Assembly (NCBI RefSeq): GCF_023238205.1
Contig: NZ_CP096663.1
Coordinates: forward strand, 1-64,000
DNA length: 64,000 nucleotides
Direction of reading: 5' to 3'
DNA from: Halorussus limi
GTDB taxonomy: Archaea; Halobacteriota; Halobacteria; Halobacteriales; Haladaptataceae
Shown here: positions 54,294 through 62,971 of the stretch, piece after piece
How the letters are laid out: each line of letters begins with the position of its first letter
Numbering within the stretch: the stretch's first letter is position 1
Made by a program: the position numbers and the translations under genes
Notes under the pieces: generated by a model
Told to the model about the DNA's origin: nothing
The model's input: only the letters and a program-made list of their open reading frames with translations
The model's database searches: none

Positions 54294-54779
54294 ATGGCCT
54301 CCGAAGATGGAAGAGCGGGGGACATTGAGACTGCACAAGAGCTTGAGACCGAGATATACACCTGTGCGGTCGATATCTTTCAAAGACAACGGGAAATGTA
54401 TTGGACGAGAAACTCCATTGCCATTTTTCTTCAAGCAACGCTGGCGAGCGCTTTAACATTAAGTGATTTGGATCCGATATTCGTTTTAGTTTTTGGTGTT
54501 TTTGGGACTTTCTTTTCCATGACGTGGGCATACATAAACATAAAGGCGTACAGGACGATCACTTGGTGGAAAGAAACAATTCTGACCTTAGAAGAAAATC
54601 TGAGTGACCATAGCTGTATTCTCGGTATTTATTCTGCAAACTCAGAAGTAAAGGAGAGCCAACAAGAGGGATATCTACATTTCCTTGGATATCGTTTACC
54701 GGTGGATCTTCCATTACCTATCCTCACAGGTCTATTTTGGTCTCTGACCTTCTTGTACGGTGTTCGTCTGGTTCTATAG
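54294..54779 (+). CDS. Membrane protein with RipA/SLATT-like layout
   Basis: A 161-residue protein. A helical N-terminal part with FQRQREMYWTRNSIAIFLQA leads into two close membrane helices (IAIFLQATLASALTL and IFVLVFGVFGTFFSMTWAYI), then NIKAYRTITWWKETILTLEE, and a last helix LPILTGLFWSLTFLYGVRL. The layout resembles RipA or SLATT-type membrane proteins, some of which work as effectors in defence or conflict systems. The gene is AT-rich for this window, which suggests transfer. The link to defence is only by resemblance. Confidence 0.58.
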   Translation: MASEDGRAGDIETAQELETEIYTCAVDIFQRQREMYWTRNSIAIFLQATLASALTLSDLDPIFVLVFGVFGTFFSMTWAYINIKAYRTITWWKETILTLEENLSDHSCILGIYSANSEVKESQQEGYLHFLGYRLPVDLPLPILTGLFWSLTFLYGVRLVL

Positions 54780-54988
54780 TATAAATTAATGAGGGATCCT
54801 GTAGTCATCAGCAGACTTTATAGCCATCCCCGGCTCCGACTTACTCCGTAAGCCCGTTAATCATCTCAATTTTCTATATTTCCCGCCTACATACCCCTTT
54901 ATGCCAGCAGCAAGGCTTTGGTGAGGAACCTGAAATTCCTCTACGAGAGTCGCTGAGGATGAGACCGCGAAATCTTCGCTGAGTGTGT

Positions 54989-55471
54989 CTATGACCGGAG
55001 TTTCTCGGAGTCGATCTTCCGCTGAGTAGGCAAGTACCAGAGGATCTCCTTGATGTCGGTCCCCTTCGAGATTTCGACGGAGAGGTTTTTCCCACCCGAA
55101 ATGTGTAGTTCGAGAACCTGCGGTCGACGGAATATGGCAAGGAGTATAATTAGGACTCCAATGAGGATCGGGGCGGTCACGATTCCGAGGGCCAGCGTCT
55201 GGAGGTCTATTTTCCGACCGTACTCGACAGACGTGATGTTCTCGAGGGGGACTTCTCGAAATCCGAATCCACCGGCGATCTTGTCGTGTTTGAGTAGCCG
55301 GTCGTTCGTCACGTACCAGTGACTCTCACCGTATCCGAACAGGGATTTCAGCCACGGGATAAGCCCGGTCGGACGGTGTTTGAAGGAGTATGACACCTCC
55401 TCACCTTTCAGCATATAGTCCTCGATATCCCTTCCAGCGGTCTCTTGCGTTTTCTCTGCTGTTGCCATCAA
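54989..55471 (-). CDS. Bacterial-type PH domain membrane protein
   Basis: A 160-residue protein. After an acidic lead (GRDIEDYMLKGEEVSYSFKH) comes ESHWYVTNDRLLKHDKIAGG, FGFREVPLENITSVEYGRKI, the usual strands of the PH_2 (DUF304-like) domain. One pair of membrane helices is in LALGIVTAPILIGVLIILLA, then LELHISGGKNLSVEISKGTD returns to the fold. Such proteins are envelope-linked, with unknown ligand. Start ATG 55471 or 55468. 54780-54988 contains no gene. Confidence 0.75.
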   Translation of the reverse strand: MMATAEKTQETAGRDIEDYMLKGEEVSYSFKHRPTGLIPWLKSLFGYGESHWYVTNDRLLKHDKIAGGFGFREVPLENITSVEYGRKIDLQTLALGIVTAPILIGVLIILLAIFRRPQVLELHISGGKNLSVEISKGTDIKEILWYLPTQRKIDSEKLRS

Positions 55472-55589
55472 TCAGTCGTCACAGGTTTACTACTTATAAC
55501 CCATGTGCGATTATCAATAGACACGTCTCGGAAATTCCTAGGCTATTCTGTTGATTCTTTTCTCCTGCAGTTCATCCTTTAACTCTTCA

Positions 55590-55805
55590 ATTGTCTTCAG
55601 GCCTACCGTTCATCGGGCGCGTTGCCGCGGCCGCGCCATGCAGCAGCCCCGCCTCAACGCGCCCCCGGATGATGTCCACCAACCCGTGGTTCCGGTACTT
55701 GTCGAGGCGAATCGTCGTCGCGGTCCGCACCCATGATTGAACCTGACTCTCGGCCGCCGCGGGGAAGTCGTCTTCGTCCACGCAGACCGTGAGCATCGTA
55801 TCCGA
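55590..55805 (-). pseudogene. Orc1/Cdc6 fragment 3
   Basis: The minus-strand frame reads MLTVCVDEDDFPAAAESQVQ, SWVRTATTIRLDKYRNHGLV and DIIRGRVEAGLLHGAAAA. This corresponds to the sensor region of the orc1 relic at 53.1 kb (ESRVQSWIRTATKIRLAKYQ, IIRGRVEAGL). Both ends are cut. Together with 51.0 and 52.7-53.6 kb, three pieces of related orc1 genes lie within 5 kb. Confidence 0.68.
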
Positions 55806-55818
55806 GAAGGGATTCCAG

Positions 55819-56583
55819 TTAGAGTACGTCTTTCCCGGTTCCTGCTGTTACTGTTTGCAGTATCTCTACAGCGTCGGAGAGTTCCGCTGTCGATTCAAAG
55901 CGGAGCGTGTCTGGTCGTGTCAAACCGATCTTTGAAGCAGCCCAACTAATTGCCTGCCCGAGTTGGCCTTGTTCTGACTCGTACCATCGTAGGTCGATTT
56001 CCAACTGCTCCGGACGCGGTTCGACCGATGCGAGTCGAGAGAGGCCATAGCAGACGTTCCCAACACAGAGAGATGGTGGAGAAATACTATATTCCGTACC
56101 GGTGACTTCCCATTCCACCAGTAGGTGATTCGGGAGAACCACTGCCGGTTCGACGTCAATCGCGTTTTGGACTGCATCAATGATTTCATCGGACGAATCG
56201 CCATTCATCGTGAAAGCTTCGTGTTCGGGAACATACCGAAGACACGGTTCGGAGTCGCGTACGAGTTCAATTTTCCGTATACCAAAGATGCGGGCACCCC
56301 CAGACATCTCCAGAAGTGATTTGATCACTTCTAGTGACCTCTCAGACACGTGAGCGTCATACCGTACAGCATCACTGCCACCGGTTTGCGAGAAGGTGTC
56401 GTCCAACTCCTGGATAATTGACGGGTAGTCGTCGGCTACTGTTCCCGTCTCGATCGATAGGACGATTCGGTCCGCGAAGGACGACGCTGCTTGGATGACC
56501 GCAAATAGTACCTCCTCATGACGTGGTGTACCCTCTATCGGATAGCTCACGATGAGAGTGTGAGTGGGTTGGTACTGGGTCAA
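55819..56583 (-). CDS. Hypothetical cytosolic protein
   Basis: A 254-residue protein: THTLIVSYPIEGTPRHEEVL, FAVIQAASSFADRIVLSIET, SLEVIKSLLEMSGGARIFGI, then a second half with VVLPNHLLVEWEVTGTEYSI and PEQLEIDLRWYESEQGQLGQ. Alternating strands and helices point to an alpha/beta fold, but no motif is known to me. No signal or membrane segment. It stands alone; 56584-56773 upstream holds only promoter-like AT words (CACATTTATTTTTCTGC). Confidence 0.6.
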   Translation of the reverse strand: MTQYQPTHTLIVSYPIEGTPRHEEVLFAVIQAASSFADRIVLSIETGTVADDYPSIIQELDDTFSQTGGSDAVRYDAHVSERSLEVIKSLLEMSGGARIFGIRKIELVRDSEPCLRYVPEHEAFTMNGDSSDEIIDAVQNAIDVEPAVVLPNHLLVEWEVTGTEYSISPPSLCVGNVCYGLSRLASVEPRPEQLEIDLRWYESEQGQLGQAISWAASKIGLTRPDTLRFESTAELSDAVEILQTVTAGTGKDVL

Positions 56584-56773
56584 GATATCTAGTAGACAGG
56601 AAGGCCGACCGGGGGCTTAATAGTTAATCCTCCCAAGATGTAGTCGTTCGAGAGATGTAGTCTTTCGTGACGCTATAGAAGATCGGTTCTTTTATCTCAA
56701 TCACATTTATTTTTCTGCATATTGAACGGTATCTCCCGAACCTATTTCCGCGACAATAGCTGGTGAGTATCAG

Positions 56774-57253
56774 ATGGAACCCGATCGATCAAACCACTCC
56801 ACTCCGTCTTCAGCATCCAAGAAGGCAACTCGAAATCCGCCAACGAAGCGAGCAGCACTCGTTGGTGGGATTGTCGGGATATGTCTCGGCCTATGCTCGC
56901 ATTTTCTGATACTGGATTATTCTGTAGTCTCTATTACCATCTGTCTCCTGTACTTCATCGGGGTTACGCTCATGATCGACTATGTCAGTGTCCTCCGACA
57001 GACCCCCTACGATGGCGGGAGTTGGTGGACCATTGCCTTCGGTGCCACCACCGGACTCGTTATGATGGTCGCACAGTTGGTCTACCACCCGATCGTTACA
57101 GATAAGATCGCAGTAAAGCGCGTCCTCCCCGAGGGAGTGAGGACTGTTCCGTTTAACCTCATCCTTATCTTGTGGCTTCTCATGTTCGGTGTCGCGTTAG
57201 TCTCACTGACATATGGAATCGGAATGGCAGTAACGGACATGTCCGAAGGCTAA
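56774..57253 (+). CDS. Four-helix membrane protein
   Basis: A 159-residue protein. The first 25 residues are polar (SNHSTPSSASKKATRNPPTK). Four helices follow: AALVGGIVGICLGLCSHFLI, VVSITICLLYFIGVTLMIDY, TIAFGATTGLVMMVAQLVYH and NLILILWLLMFGVALVSLTY. Loops are short. Not recognised. The next gene starts 163 nt later. Confidence 0.65.
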   Translation: MEPDRSNHSTPSSASKKATRNPPTKRAALVGGIVGICLGLCSHFLILDYSVVSITICLLYFIGVTLMIDYVSVLRQTPYDGGSWWTIAFGATTGLVMMVAQLVYHPIVTDKIAVKRVLPEGVRTVPFNLILILWLLMFGVALVSLTYGIGMAVTDMSEG

Positions 57254-57415
57254 TCCTCTCTGTCAGCCTCCCGCTGGCTGGTACGAATCTGCGCCATCCT
57301 TCCAAGCAGCCTCCTTTCTGCCGTGATAAATAGCTGCTGAGTCACTTGGACTATCGGCCGAATTCATTCGGGAGAGAACCTATTGGCGGACGGTTCGACC
57401 TCCTCAGTAGAGACG

Positions 57416-58465
57416 ATGGTATCCGAAATCGACGTTCGCGAGCGGACGGCCGACGAGTGCCGTGAGCAAATCCGGGAGGACCTGCGGGACATCCCCACCG
57501 GTGAGACGGTGACTATCGTGGCCCACCACGATGTCGAGGCGGCACTGTACCAGTACCAAATCAAACGTGGCGAGACGCTAGATTGGCAGTACGAGAATGC
57601 AGGACCGGAGGTATGGGAGATTCGCGTGAGTAAATCGGAGCGCGCTGGGGGAGGAACTGCCCTGACCGAGTTCGACGTGCGGGAGATGCCGCCGCGAAAG
57701 CGCCACTCGGTACTCCTCGAAACCTTCGAGCTACTCGACCCGGAAGAAGGGTTCGTCCTGGTGAACGACCACGACCCGAAGCCGCTCTACCACGAACTTC
57801 GCTCTACCCGCGGCGACATCTTCGAGTGGGAGTACACGAACCGCGACTCCCAAGAGTGGACGGTCGAGATACGCAAGACCGACGAAGGTGAGGTGGAAGA
57901 CGACGACGAGGTACAGGCGAAATTCGACGTTCGTGAAATCCCAAAACAGGAGCGACATCCGACGATTCATCACCGGTACGGGAACCTCGAAGACGGCAAC
58001 GCGATGGAGATAACCGCCCCGCACGAACCCCGTCCGCTCCACCGGGAGTTCCGACAGCGATACGGACAGTCGTTCTCGTGGGAGGTCCGAGACAAAGAGC
58101 CGGGCCGCTGTCGCGTCCGTATCACGAAAGGAGGCCAGTCGAGTACCGACGACGAAGCTCCGTCGCAGTCAACCGACGAGTCGATGGACGTGACGGAGGA
58201 ACTGGACGTTCGGGACCTGCCGCCCGCCCAGCGCCACCAACAGATTTTCGAGGCGTACGAGCAACTTCAGTCGGGTGAGGCGTTCGTCTTGGTGAACGAC
58301 CACGACCCGAAACCGCTCTATCACCAGTTCGAAGCGGAAACCGGGAGCGAGTTCCGATGGGAGTACCGGCAGCAAGAACCCGGCGAGTTCAGAGTCCTAA
58401 TCGGGAAGGCGGACGTTATCGAGAACGACTCCTCGACATCCGAGACCACGAAAGCGCCGTTTTGA
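57416..58465 (+). CDS. Protein of four DUF2249 domains
   Basis: A 349-residue protein from ATG 57416 (MVSEIDVRERTADECREQIR); a TTG extension is unlikely. Four DUF2249 units of about 75 residues are separated by acidic linkers. Units 2 and 4 keep the canonical start FDVREMPPRKRH or LDVRDLPPAQRH, the loop FVLVNDHDPKPLYH and EWEY or RWEY. Units 1 and 3 have VAHHDVEAALYQ and EITAPHEPRPLHR in the same place. DUF2249 is related to TusA-like folds and often lies near denitrification and RIC genes. It precedes the RIC gene. Confidence 0.88.
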   Translation: MVSEIDVRERTADECREQIREDLRDIPTGETVTIVAHHDVEAALYQYQIKRGETLDWQYENAGPEVWEIRVSKSERAGGGTALTEFDVREMPPRKRHSVLLETFELLDPEEGFVLVNDHDPKPLYHELRSTRGDIFEWEYTNRDSQEWTVEIRKTDEGEVEDDDEVQAKFDVREIPKQERHPTIHHRYGNLEDGNAMEITAPHEPRPLHREFRQRYGQSFSWEVRDKEPGRCRVRITKGGQSSTDDEAPSQSTDESMDVTEELDVRDLPPAQRHQQIFEAYEQLQSGEAFVLVNDHDPKPLYHQFEAETGSEFRWEYRQQEPGEFRVLIGKADVIENDSSTSETTKAPF

Positions 58466-58586
58466 ACGTTCGGGTCCGGATGTCCCAGCTACGGATTCGG
58501 AGGGAGACGTGACGGCCTCGGAGTTGTTCGGGTGAATTCCTATGTCACCCCGAGAGAACAGTACGAGTACAGGAGAGGTGATTCGA

Positions 58587-59300
58587 ATGACTACGACAAC
58601 AATTGATGCGGAACGGAGTCTCGCCGACCTCGTCGAGGAGAACCCGGAGTTCGCCCGCGTTTTCGAGTCCTTCGACATCGATTTCTGTTGTGGGGGAGAC
58701 GCCTCCCTCGAAACCGCGTGTGCAGGATCGGGACTCGAACTGTCCGCGGTTCGTGACGAACTGGCGGCAGTGAAGGACAGCGACGGCAAACAGGACTGGG
58801 AAACGATGTCGGACCTCGTCGACTACATCGTCTCCGAACACCACGAGTATCTCCGCGAGGAGCTTCCAGCACTGGAGGACCTCGTTCGGAAGGTCGTGAG
58901 CGTCCACGGGGAGAATCACCCGGAACTGCAGCGAGTCGGGGAGGAGTTCTCCGACCTCGCCGAGGCGATGCAGACGCACATCTCCGAGGAGGAAGACGAG
59001 GCGTTTTTGCTCGTCGAGAAACTCGACCGCGGCGAGCCACTCACAGAGTCGGAAGCGGCGACGCTCCGGGAGGAGATAGATGACTTCGAGGACGACCACG
59101 AGGAGACCGCGGCACGTCTCGAGCAGATCGAGGCGTTGACCGACGGATACGCGGTCCCGGACGACGCCTGTCCGAGTTACCGCAACATGCTCGCCCGTCT
59201 CGAAGAACTCGAACGAGACACCCACATGCACGTCCATCGAGAGAACAACATATTGTTCTCCAGAGCCGAGCAGGAGCTATCGACCGCGACCCGGAGTTGA
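58587..59300 (+). CDS. Iron-sulfur cluster repair di-iron protein (RIC/ScdA type)
   Basis: A 237-residue RIC protein. ATG 58587 is preferred over 58542 because GGAGAGGTG lies 7 nt before it and the protein begins at the domain (MTTTTIDAERSLADLVEENP). The N-terminal ScdA_N part has FDIDFCCGGDASLETAC, with the vicinal Cys pair. The hemerythrin-like part has IVSEHHEYLREELPALEDL, HGENHPEL, HISEEEDEAF and HMHVHRENNILF, which give the His and Glu ligands of the di-iron site. The family repairs Fe-S clusters harmed by nitric oxide or oxidants. Confidence 0.92.
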   Translation: MTTTTIDAERSLADLVEENPEFARVFESFDIDFCCGGDASLETACAGSGLELSAVRDELAAVKDSDGKQDWETMSDLVDYIVSEHHEYLREELPALEDLVRKVVSVHGENHPELQRVGEEFSDLAEAMQTHISEEEDEAFLLVEKLDRGEPLTESEAATLREEIDDFEDDHEETAARLEQIEALTDGYAVPDDACPSYRNMLARLEELERDTHMHVHRENNILFSRAEQELSTATRS

Positions 59301-59359
59301 GTTTCGCTGGCTGATCTATTCGTTCCATCGCGCCACGCCGCCCCCGACACGAGTTCTCC

Positions 59360-59554
59360 GTGGGGAACTACCTCGGCAATCCTGTGGGGCTTGCCGTCCT
59401 CGCCAAGATCGGGTGCATCGGTCTACTGGTCGTCATCTTCGAGCTCTGCCCGATGTGGCGGGCCTGCTCGCCTATCGACGGCGTCTGCGAACTCGAAGAC
59501 CTCGGGAACGGACGACCGTCGGGCGGTTCGGCGGAGGGCGAAGCCGATGACTGA
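59360..59554 (+). CDS. Small one-helix membrane protein
   Basis: A 64-residue frame with GTG start: GNYLGNPVGLAVLAKIGCIG, LLVVIFELCPMWRACSPIDG, VCELEDLGNG and an acidic end. One membrane helix and several Cys are visible. Its stop overlaps the start of the TusA-like gene, so they are coupled. I remember similar small proteins with this opening in haloarchaea. Role unknown. Confidence 0.6.
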   Translation: MGNYLGNPVGLAVLAKIGCIGLLVVIFELCPMWRACSPIDGVCELEDLGNGRPSGGSAEGEADD

Positions 59555-59831
59555 GTCCGAAGTCCCCGAGACGGGTCCGGACGTCGAACCCGACACGACT
59601 GTCGACAATCGGGGACGCGGCTGTGCGAGCGGAATTGCTCGCGTCCAGCGCGCACTGGAGGACCTCGAAGACGGTGCGATACTGCGAATTCAAAGTACGG
59701 ACAAGCGGGCGAAACAGGAGTACCCTCAACTGGCGGCACAGACTGGTCACGAACTTCTGGGAATCGAGACGAACCGGAGCGGTCTCCTCAGAAAGGAGTA
59801 CACGACGTACCTCGAAATCCACCACGAGTGA
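59547..59831 (+). CDS. TusA/SirA-like protein
   Basis: A 94-residue protein with an acidic lead (MTESEVPETGPDVEPDTTVD). NRGRGCASGIARVQRALEDL then matches the TusA start (strand, Cys-x-x-P-like loop, helix), though the Pro after Cys is not kept (CASG). ILRIQSTDKRAKQEYPQLAA, QTGHELLGIET and EYTTYLEIHHE complete the beta-alpha-beta-alpha-beta-beta fold. TusA proteins pass sulfur as persulfide at this Cys. It overlaps the small membrane gene by 8 nt and belongs to the RIC/DUF2249 cluster. Confidence 0.8.
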   Translation: MTESEVPETGPDVEPDTTVDNRGRGCASGIARVQRALEDLEDGAILRIQSTDKRAKQEYPQLAAQTGHELLGIETNRSGLLRKEYTTYLEIHHE

Positions 59832-59881
59832 CCGACAGCCGACCGCAGAACGCACCCTACAGTGCATAGAACACCGACCGA

Positions 59882-60112
59882 ATGCAGCGGGAGCGACTGG
59901 CCGACGGTGATTCTCTCGACACTTTCGACCTGCTGGTGACGGCGCTCGCCGTCGTCGAGCCGAGTGAGTCGTTCTACGGCACGTCTCTCGATGTGGTCAG
60001 GCCTGCAGACACATTCGGTATCGCGCAGGTCGGCACAGACGTACGGAGGTACGTCGGACGACTCCACTACGTCACGGGTACGGCCGAAATAGAAATCGGA
60101 TTCTGTCCGTGA
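59882..60112 (+). CDS. Possible small protein of the RIC cluster
   Basis: A 76-residue frame from ATG 59882: MQRERLADGDSLDTFDLLVT, ALAVVEPSESFYGTSLDVVR and a beta-like end RLHYVTGTAEIEIGFCP. It has plausible codon use and spacing (50 nt after the TusA-like gene), but no recognised motif. It may be a real small gene or chance. Confidence 0.4.
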   Translation: MQRERLADGDSLDTFDLLVTALAVVEPSESFYGTSLDVVRPADTFGIAQVGTDVRRYVGRLHYVTGTAEIEIGFCP

Positions 60113-60151
60113 GGGTCGCAGACGGCGTCGTGTCGCCGCATCGGGCCGCTG

Positions 60152-60386
60152 TCACTCTTTGCGCAGCGTGGCGATGAACTGGTCGGGTCCGATCTTATCG
60201 ACGACGTATTCGTCCGCGTCGAACGACTCGACTTCGGTCTGCATCTGGTAGTACAGCGGTTTCGGGTCGTGGTCGTTGACGAGCGTGAGGGCCTCACCGC
60301 TGTCGAGTTCGTCGAACGCGTCGAAAACCTTCGGGGTGGCGTTCCGGCGGCGGCACGTCGCGGAGGTCGAGTGTCTCTCCGGTCAT
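60152..60386 (-). pseudogene. Frameshifted single DUF2249 gene
   Basis: From ATG 60386 it reads MTGETLDLRDVPPPERHP, then one extra base shifts the frame. Removing it gives KVFDAFDELDSGEALTLVND, HDPKPLYYQMQTEVESFDAD and IGPDQFIATLRKE. The start LDLRDVPPPERH, the NDHDPKPLYY loop and the length of about 77 codons are those of one DUF2249 unit. The length of 235 nt is 3n+1. It may be a true lesion or a read error. Confidence 0.75.
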
Positions 60387-60670
60387 GTGGACGGAACTGG
60401 ACACGCTCGTCACGAAACTCTTGTCACGAACAGGTTCGCGGACGACTGTACTGATGTCACCGCGTCCGTCACGGCGGTTCTCCTATCGTGACGACGGAGT
60501 TCTGGCGGTGGTGCGCCGTCGGTGGGTCGAGAGAACCTTCGCGTTCTTCATCGTCGCCGGTGGCAGTCTCAGACCCGCCAGCATCTGACTGCTTCGGCGT
60601 CGGTCGGGGGAGAGAGCGGTACTGTTCGAGGCGCTGGCTCTCGTCCCATTGGCCCTCCCCTCTCCGGGGG
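60387..60670. other. Gap between DUF2249 gene and the second par locus
   Basis: About 280 bp with no supported gene. It probably contains the promoter of the DUF2249 gene on the right of 60386 and a terminator for the parA operon. A C/T-rich run (CCCATTGGCCCTCCCCTCTC) lies at about 60646. Confidence 0.35.
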
Positions 60671-61195
60671 TCACTCGAGGGTGCCGAATCCCTCGTCTTC
60701 CATCAACTCGGCGATGCGCTCGGGGTTCTGGAACGCCGCGAGAAGCGCGAACTCCCGTGCGTCCGTCTTCGAGACTTCGCTCGTTCCGAGCAGGTCGGCG
60801 AGTTCACCCCGGAACTCCGCCTCCCGGTCGGCGACCTTGTCCCGGACGTGGATCTCGAGACGCGTGTCCCGTTCGTCGCCGACGTTACTCCGCCGGACGA
60901 AGTACGGATACTCGTCCGCGGAGGCAGCAGACTCACCGGACTCCCGCGCTGAAACTCGCCCGGTCGTCGATTGCTCGGACCTGTCCTCGCTCTCCGACGA
61001 CGTTCCACTCGGCGACGTTGTCGAGGACCTGCCCGACGATGTCGACGCGGACTGTTCGGTCGGAGTCGATTTGGACTCGCCGTCTTCCTCTTCACGTGTC
61101 TCTGCCGTTTCCGCAGTGGTGTCGTCTTCGTCGCCGTTCTCGTCGTCGTCACCGCCGAAATCGAGGTTTCCGGAGCCGGATTTGAAGTTGCTCAT
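60671..61195 (-). CDS. ParA partner (copy 2)
   Basis: A 174-residue protein. Residues 1-95 are low complexity (Asp, Glu, Ser, Thr; e.g. SGSGNLDFGGDDDENGDEDD). The ordered part has YPYFVRRSNVGDERDTRLEI, HVRDKVADREAEFRGELADL and KTDAREFALLAAFQNPERIA, predicted helical. It overlaps parA2 by 4 nt (ATGA). The layout equals that of the 1308 gene, where the C-terminal part also begins YV/YF-R and ends with helices. A centromere-binding role is inferred from context. Confidence 0.7.
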   Translation of the reverse strand: MSNFKSGSGNLDFGGDDDENGDEDDTTAETAETREEEDGESKSTPTEQSASTSSGRSSTTSPSGTSSESEDRSEQSTTGRVSARESGESAASADEYPYFVRRSNVGDERDTRLEIHVRDKVADREAEFRGELADLLGTSEVSKTDAREFALLAAFQNPERIAELMEDEGFGTLE

Positions 61196-62184
61196 GCGGT
61201 CGCCTCCGTTTCCTCGTCCTCTCGGAGGTCGATGGTTCGGTTCTCGAACTCCTGAATGTCGAGTTCTAACACCGGATCGACGTCGGTGTCGAACGTGTCC
61301 ACTGCGACGAATCGGGCGAGTTCGTACAGTCTCTCCAGCGTCTCGATCTCTCTATCGCGTACTCGCCGTTGGCTCGGTTCACTCACCATCTCGCCGTCTC
61401 GCTCGAAGGTCTTCCAACGCTCTTCGACGACTTTGAACGCCGACCCCCTCGCCTCCCACATCGCGTCCATGAGGCTCTCCCGGTTCCCGATGGTAACTGG
61501 CGTGGCGAACGCCTCCGTGTCCTCGAACTGCTGCTGGTACTGGCGGTGAGCGTTCGTTTGGCCGACGCCCGAGGGGACGACGCAGGAGAGCCCGATTTCG
61601 ATGTCCAGTTGGGTCTCCATGTTGCCGACGAGTTCTTCGAGTCCTTCCAGACTCAGGTTGCCTTTTCCGGCGGGCTTGACGGGCGCGACGAGCGTCCGCA
61701 GTGCGAAAATCGCGTTGTAGAGCAGGTCTTCCGCCCGCGCGTTGGGGTCGATGAGAACCGCGTCGTACTCCTGATGGAGTTCCTGTTTCTCCCAGAGTAA
61801 CTCGTGGAGGAGTTCGAACCGGGGGTACTCGTCGCGACTCATGTTCTGCATGCCGGTTTCGTAGGATATCTTCTGCTCCAGATTCGAGGTGAAGTCCCCG
61901 AGCATGTCGTGGCTCGGGACGATATCGACGCCTTCGGCCGTCGTCTCGATCAAGTCGTCGAAGTCACCGTCCGGCATGTCGAGGATGTGCTTGACAAGAT
62001 TGTCCGCATCCCGTTCGCTTCGGTGTTCGCCAGCGTCGAACAGACTCGTCAGGTTCCCCTCTTGGGGGTCGAGATCTATCACGAGGGTATTTTGACCCAT
62101 TCGCTCCAACGCGACGGCGAGGTTAGCCGTCATCGTCGTCTTGTACGTCCCGCCCGACTCGGAGTAGATTACAGTCGTTATCAT
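61192..62184 (-). CDS. parA: ParA-family partition ATPase (copy 2)
   Basis: A 330-residue ParA-like ATPase from ATG 62184 (MITTVIYSESGGTYKTTMTA); the GTG at 62205 is less likely. Its P-loop is ESGGTYKTT, which keeps the second Lys but lacks the signature Lys of KGGxGKT. LVIDLDPQEGNLTSLFD (about 41) and AVLIDPNARAEDLLYNAI (about 125) are Walker A' and B. RPSQRRVRDREIETLERLYE-like helices end the protein. It overlaps its partner gene and is preceded by the CTGTAA repeats, so it is a second complete par locus. Confidence 0.9.
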   Translation of the reverse strand: MITTVIYSESGGTYKTTMTANLAVALERMGQNTLVIDLDPQEGNLTSLFDAGEHRSERDADNLVKHILDMPDGDFDDLIETTAEGVDIVPSHDMLGDFTSNLEQKISYETGMQNMSRDEYPRFELLHELLWEKQELHQEYDAVLIDPNARAEDLLYNAIFALRTLVAPVKPAGKGNLSLEGLEELVGNMETQLDIEIGLSCVVPSGVGQTNAHRQYQQQFEDTEAFATPVTIGNRESLMDAMWEARGSAFKVVEERWKTFERDGEMVSEPSQRRVRDREIETLERLYELARFVAVDTFDTDVDPVLELDIQEFENRTIDLREDEETEATA

Positions 62185-62213
62185 ATGCCGCCGGATTTCT
62201 CCCACTGTACTAT

Positions 62214-62757
62214 AAATCTGTGTCAGACGACCGGGGCAGATATCTGTAATACTTTTCTGTCATATACATCTGTAATAGACCTCTGTAACCCGCCACGTAT
62301 GGCGATTGTAGTAGCCCTCACGGAATTAAAACCATCTAGTACAGACATCTATTACAGGCACCTATTACAGAAGTCTGTGACACAGTTCTGTATTCGGTGA
62401 GTGTCCACTAAACTGACGCACGTCGTCTGGTAGAGAACACTGTCACGGAACATCGTCATTGGAATTCGGTACTCAATTCTGTAACAGACACCTGTAACGG
62501 ACGTCTGTTATAGACGCTCGCCACATGCAGTAAATACAGACATATACCACGGAAGGCTGTAACACAGTGCTGTATTCGGTGAGTGTACACTGAGTTGGCG
62601 CAGGTCACCTGGTATAGAACACTGTCACGGAACATCGTCATTGAAATCCGCCACTCATATCTGTAACAGATGTCTGTAACGGGCGCCTGTTATAGACGCT
62701 CGCCACATCCACTAGATACAGACATATACCACGGAAGGCTGTGACAGAAGCTCTGTC
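62214..62757. repeat. CTGTAA-type iterons and 182-bp tandem repeat (putative centromere)
   Basis: The words TCTGTAATA, CTGTAACAGA, CTATTACAG and TCTGTTATAG occur in both orientations from about 62214. From 62395 a unit of 182 bp (starting CGGTGAGTGT) is followed by a second copy (62577-62757) at about 85% by eye; both hold AACACTGTCACGGAACATCG and TATAGACGCTCGCCACATCC-like runs. Position just upstream of parA2 marks it as a probable centromere or operator, or as replication iterons. The repeats are seen; the role is inferred. 62758-62971 holds no gene. Confidence 0.75.
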
Positions 62758-62971
62758 GAACGTGGAGTAAGACAGTCGGAGCGCGGTGAAAGCTGTCGGT
62801 ATCCGTCCGCGCCGGAATCTCCTGAAAATATGTTCGCGAGGTGTAAAATGCGTTCACTCCACGAGCGTCCTGCTACGTGAATGGTTCATCGCGGTGACGC
62901 GCGCCGGTCCGTGTGAAGTCGAACTGCACGCCCGACCCATCTTTATGATTCGGCCGCCCGATTCATGTTCT

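Noticed and set aside
62395-62757. 182-bp tandem repeat as CRISPR or IS
   Set aside because: Only two long units, no spacer pattern, no coding content; position before parA2 fits a centromere.
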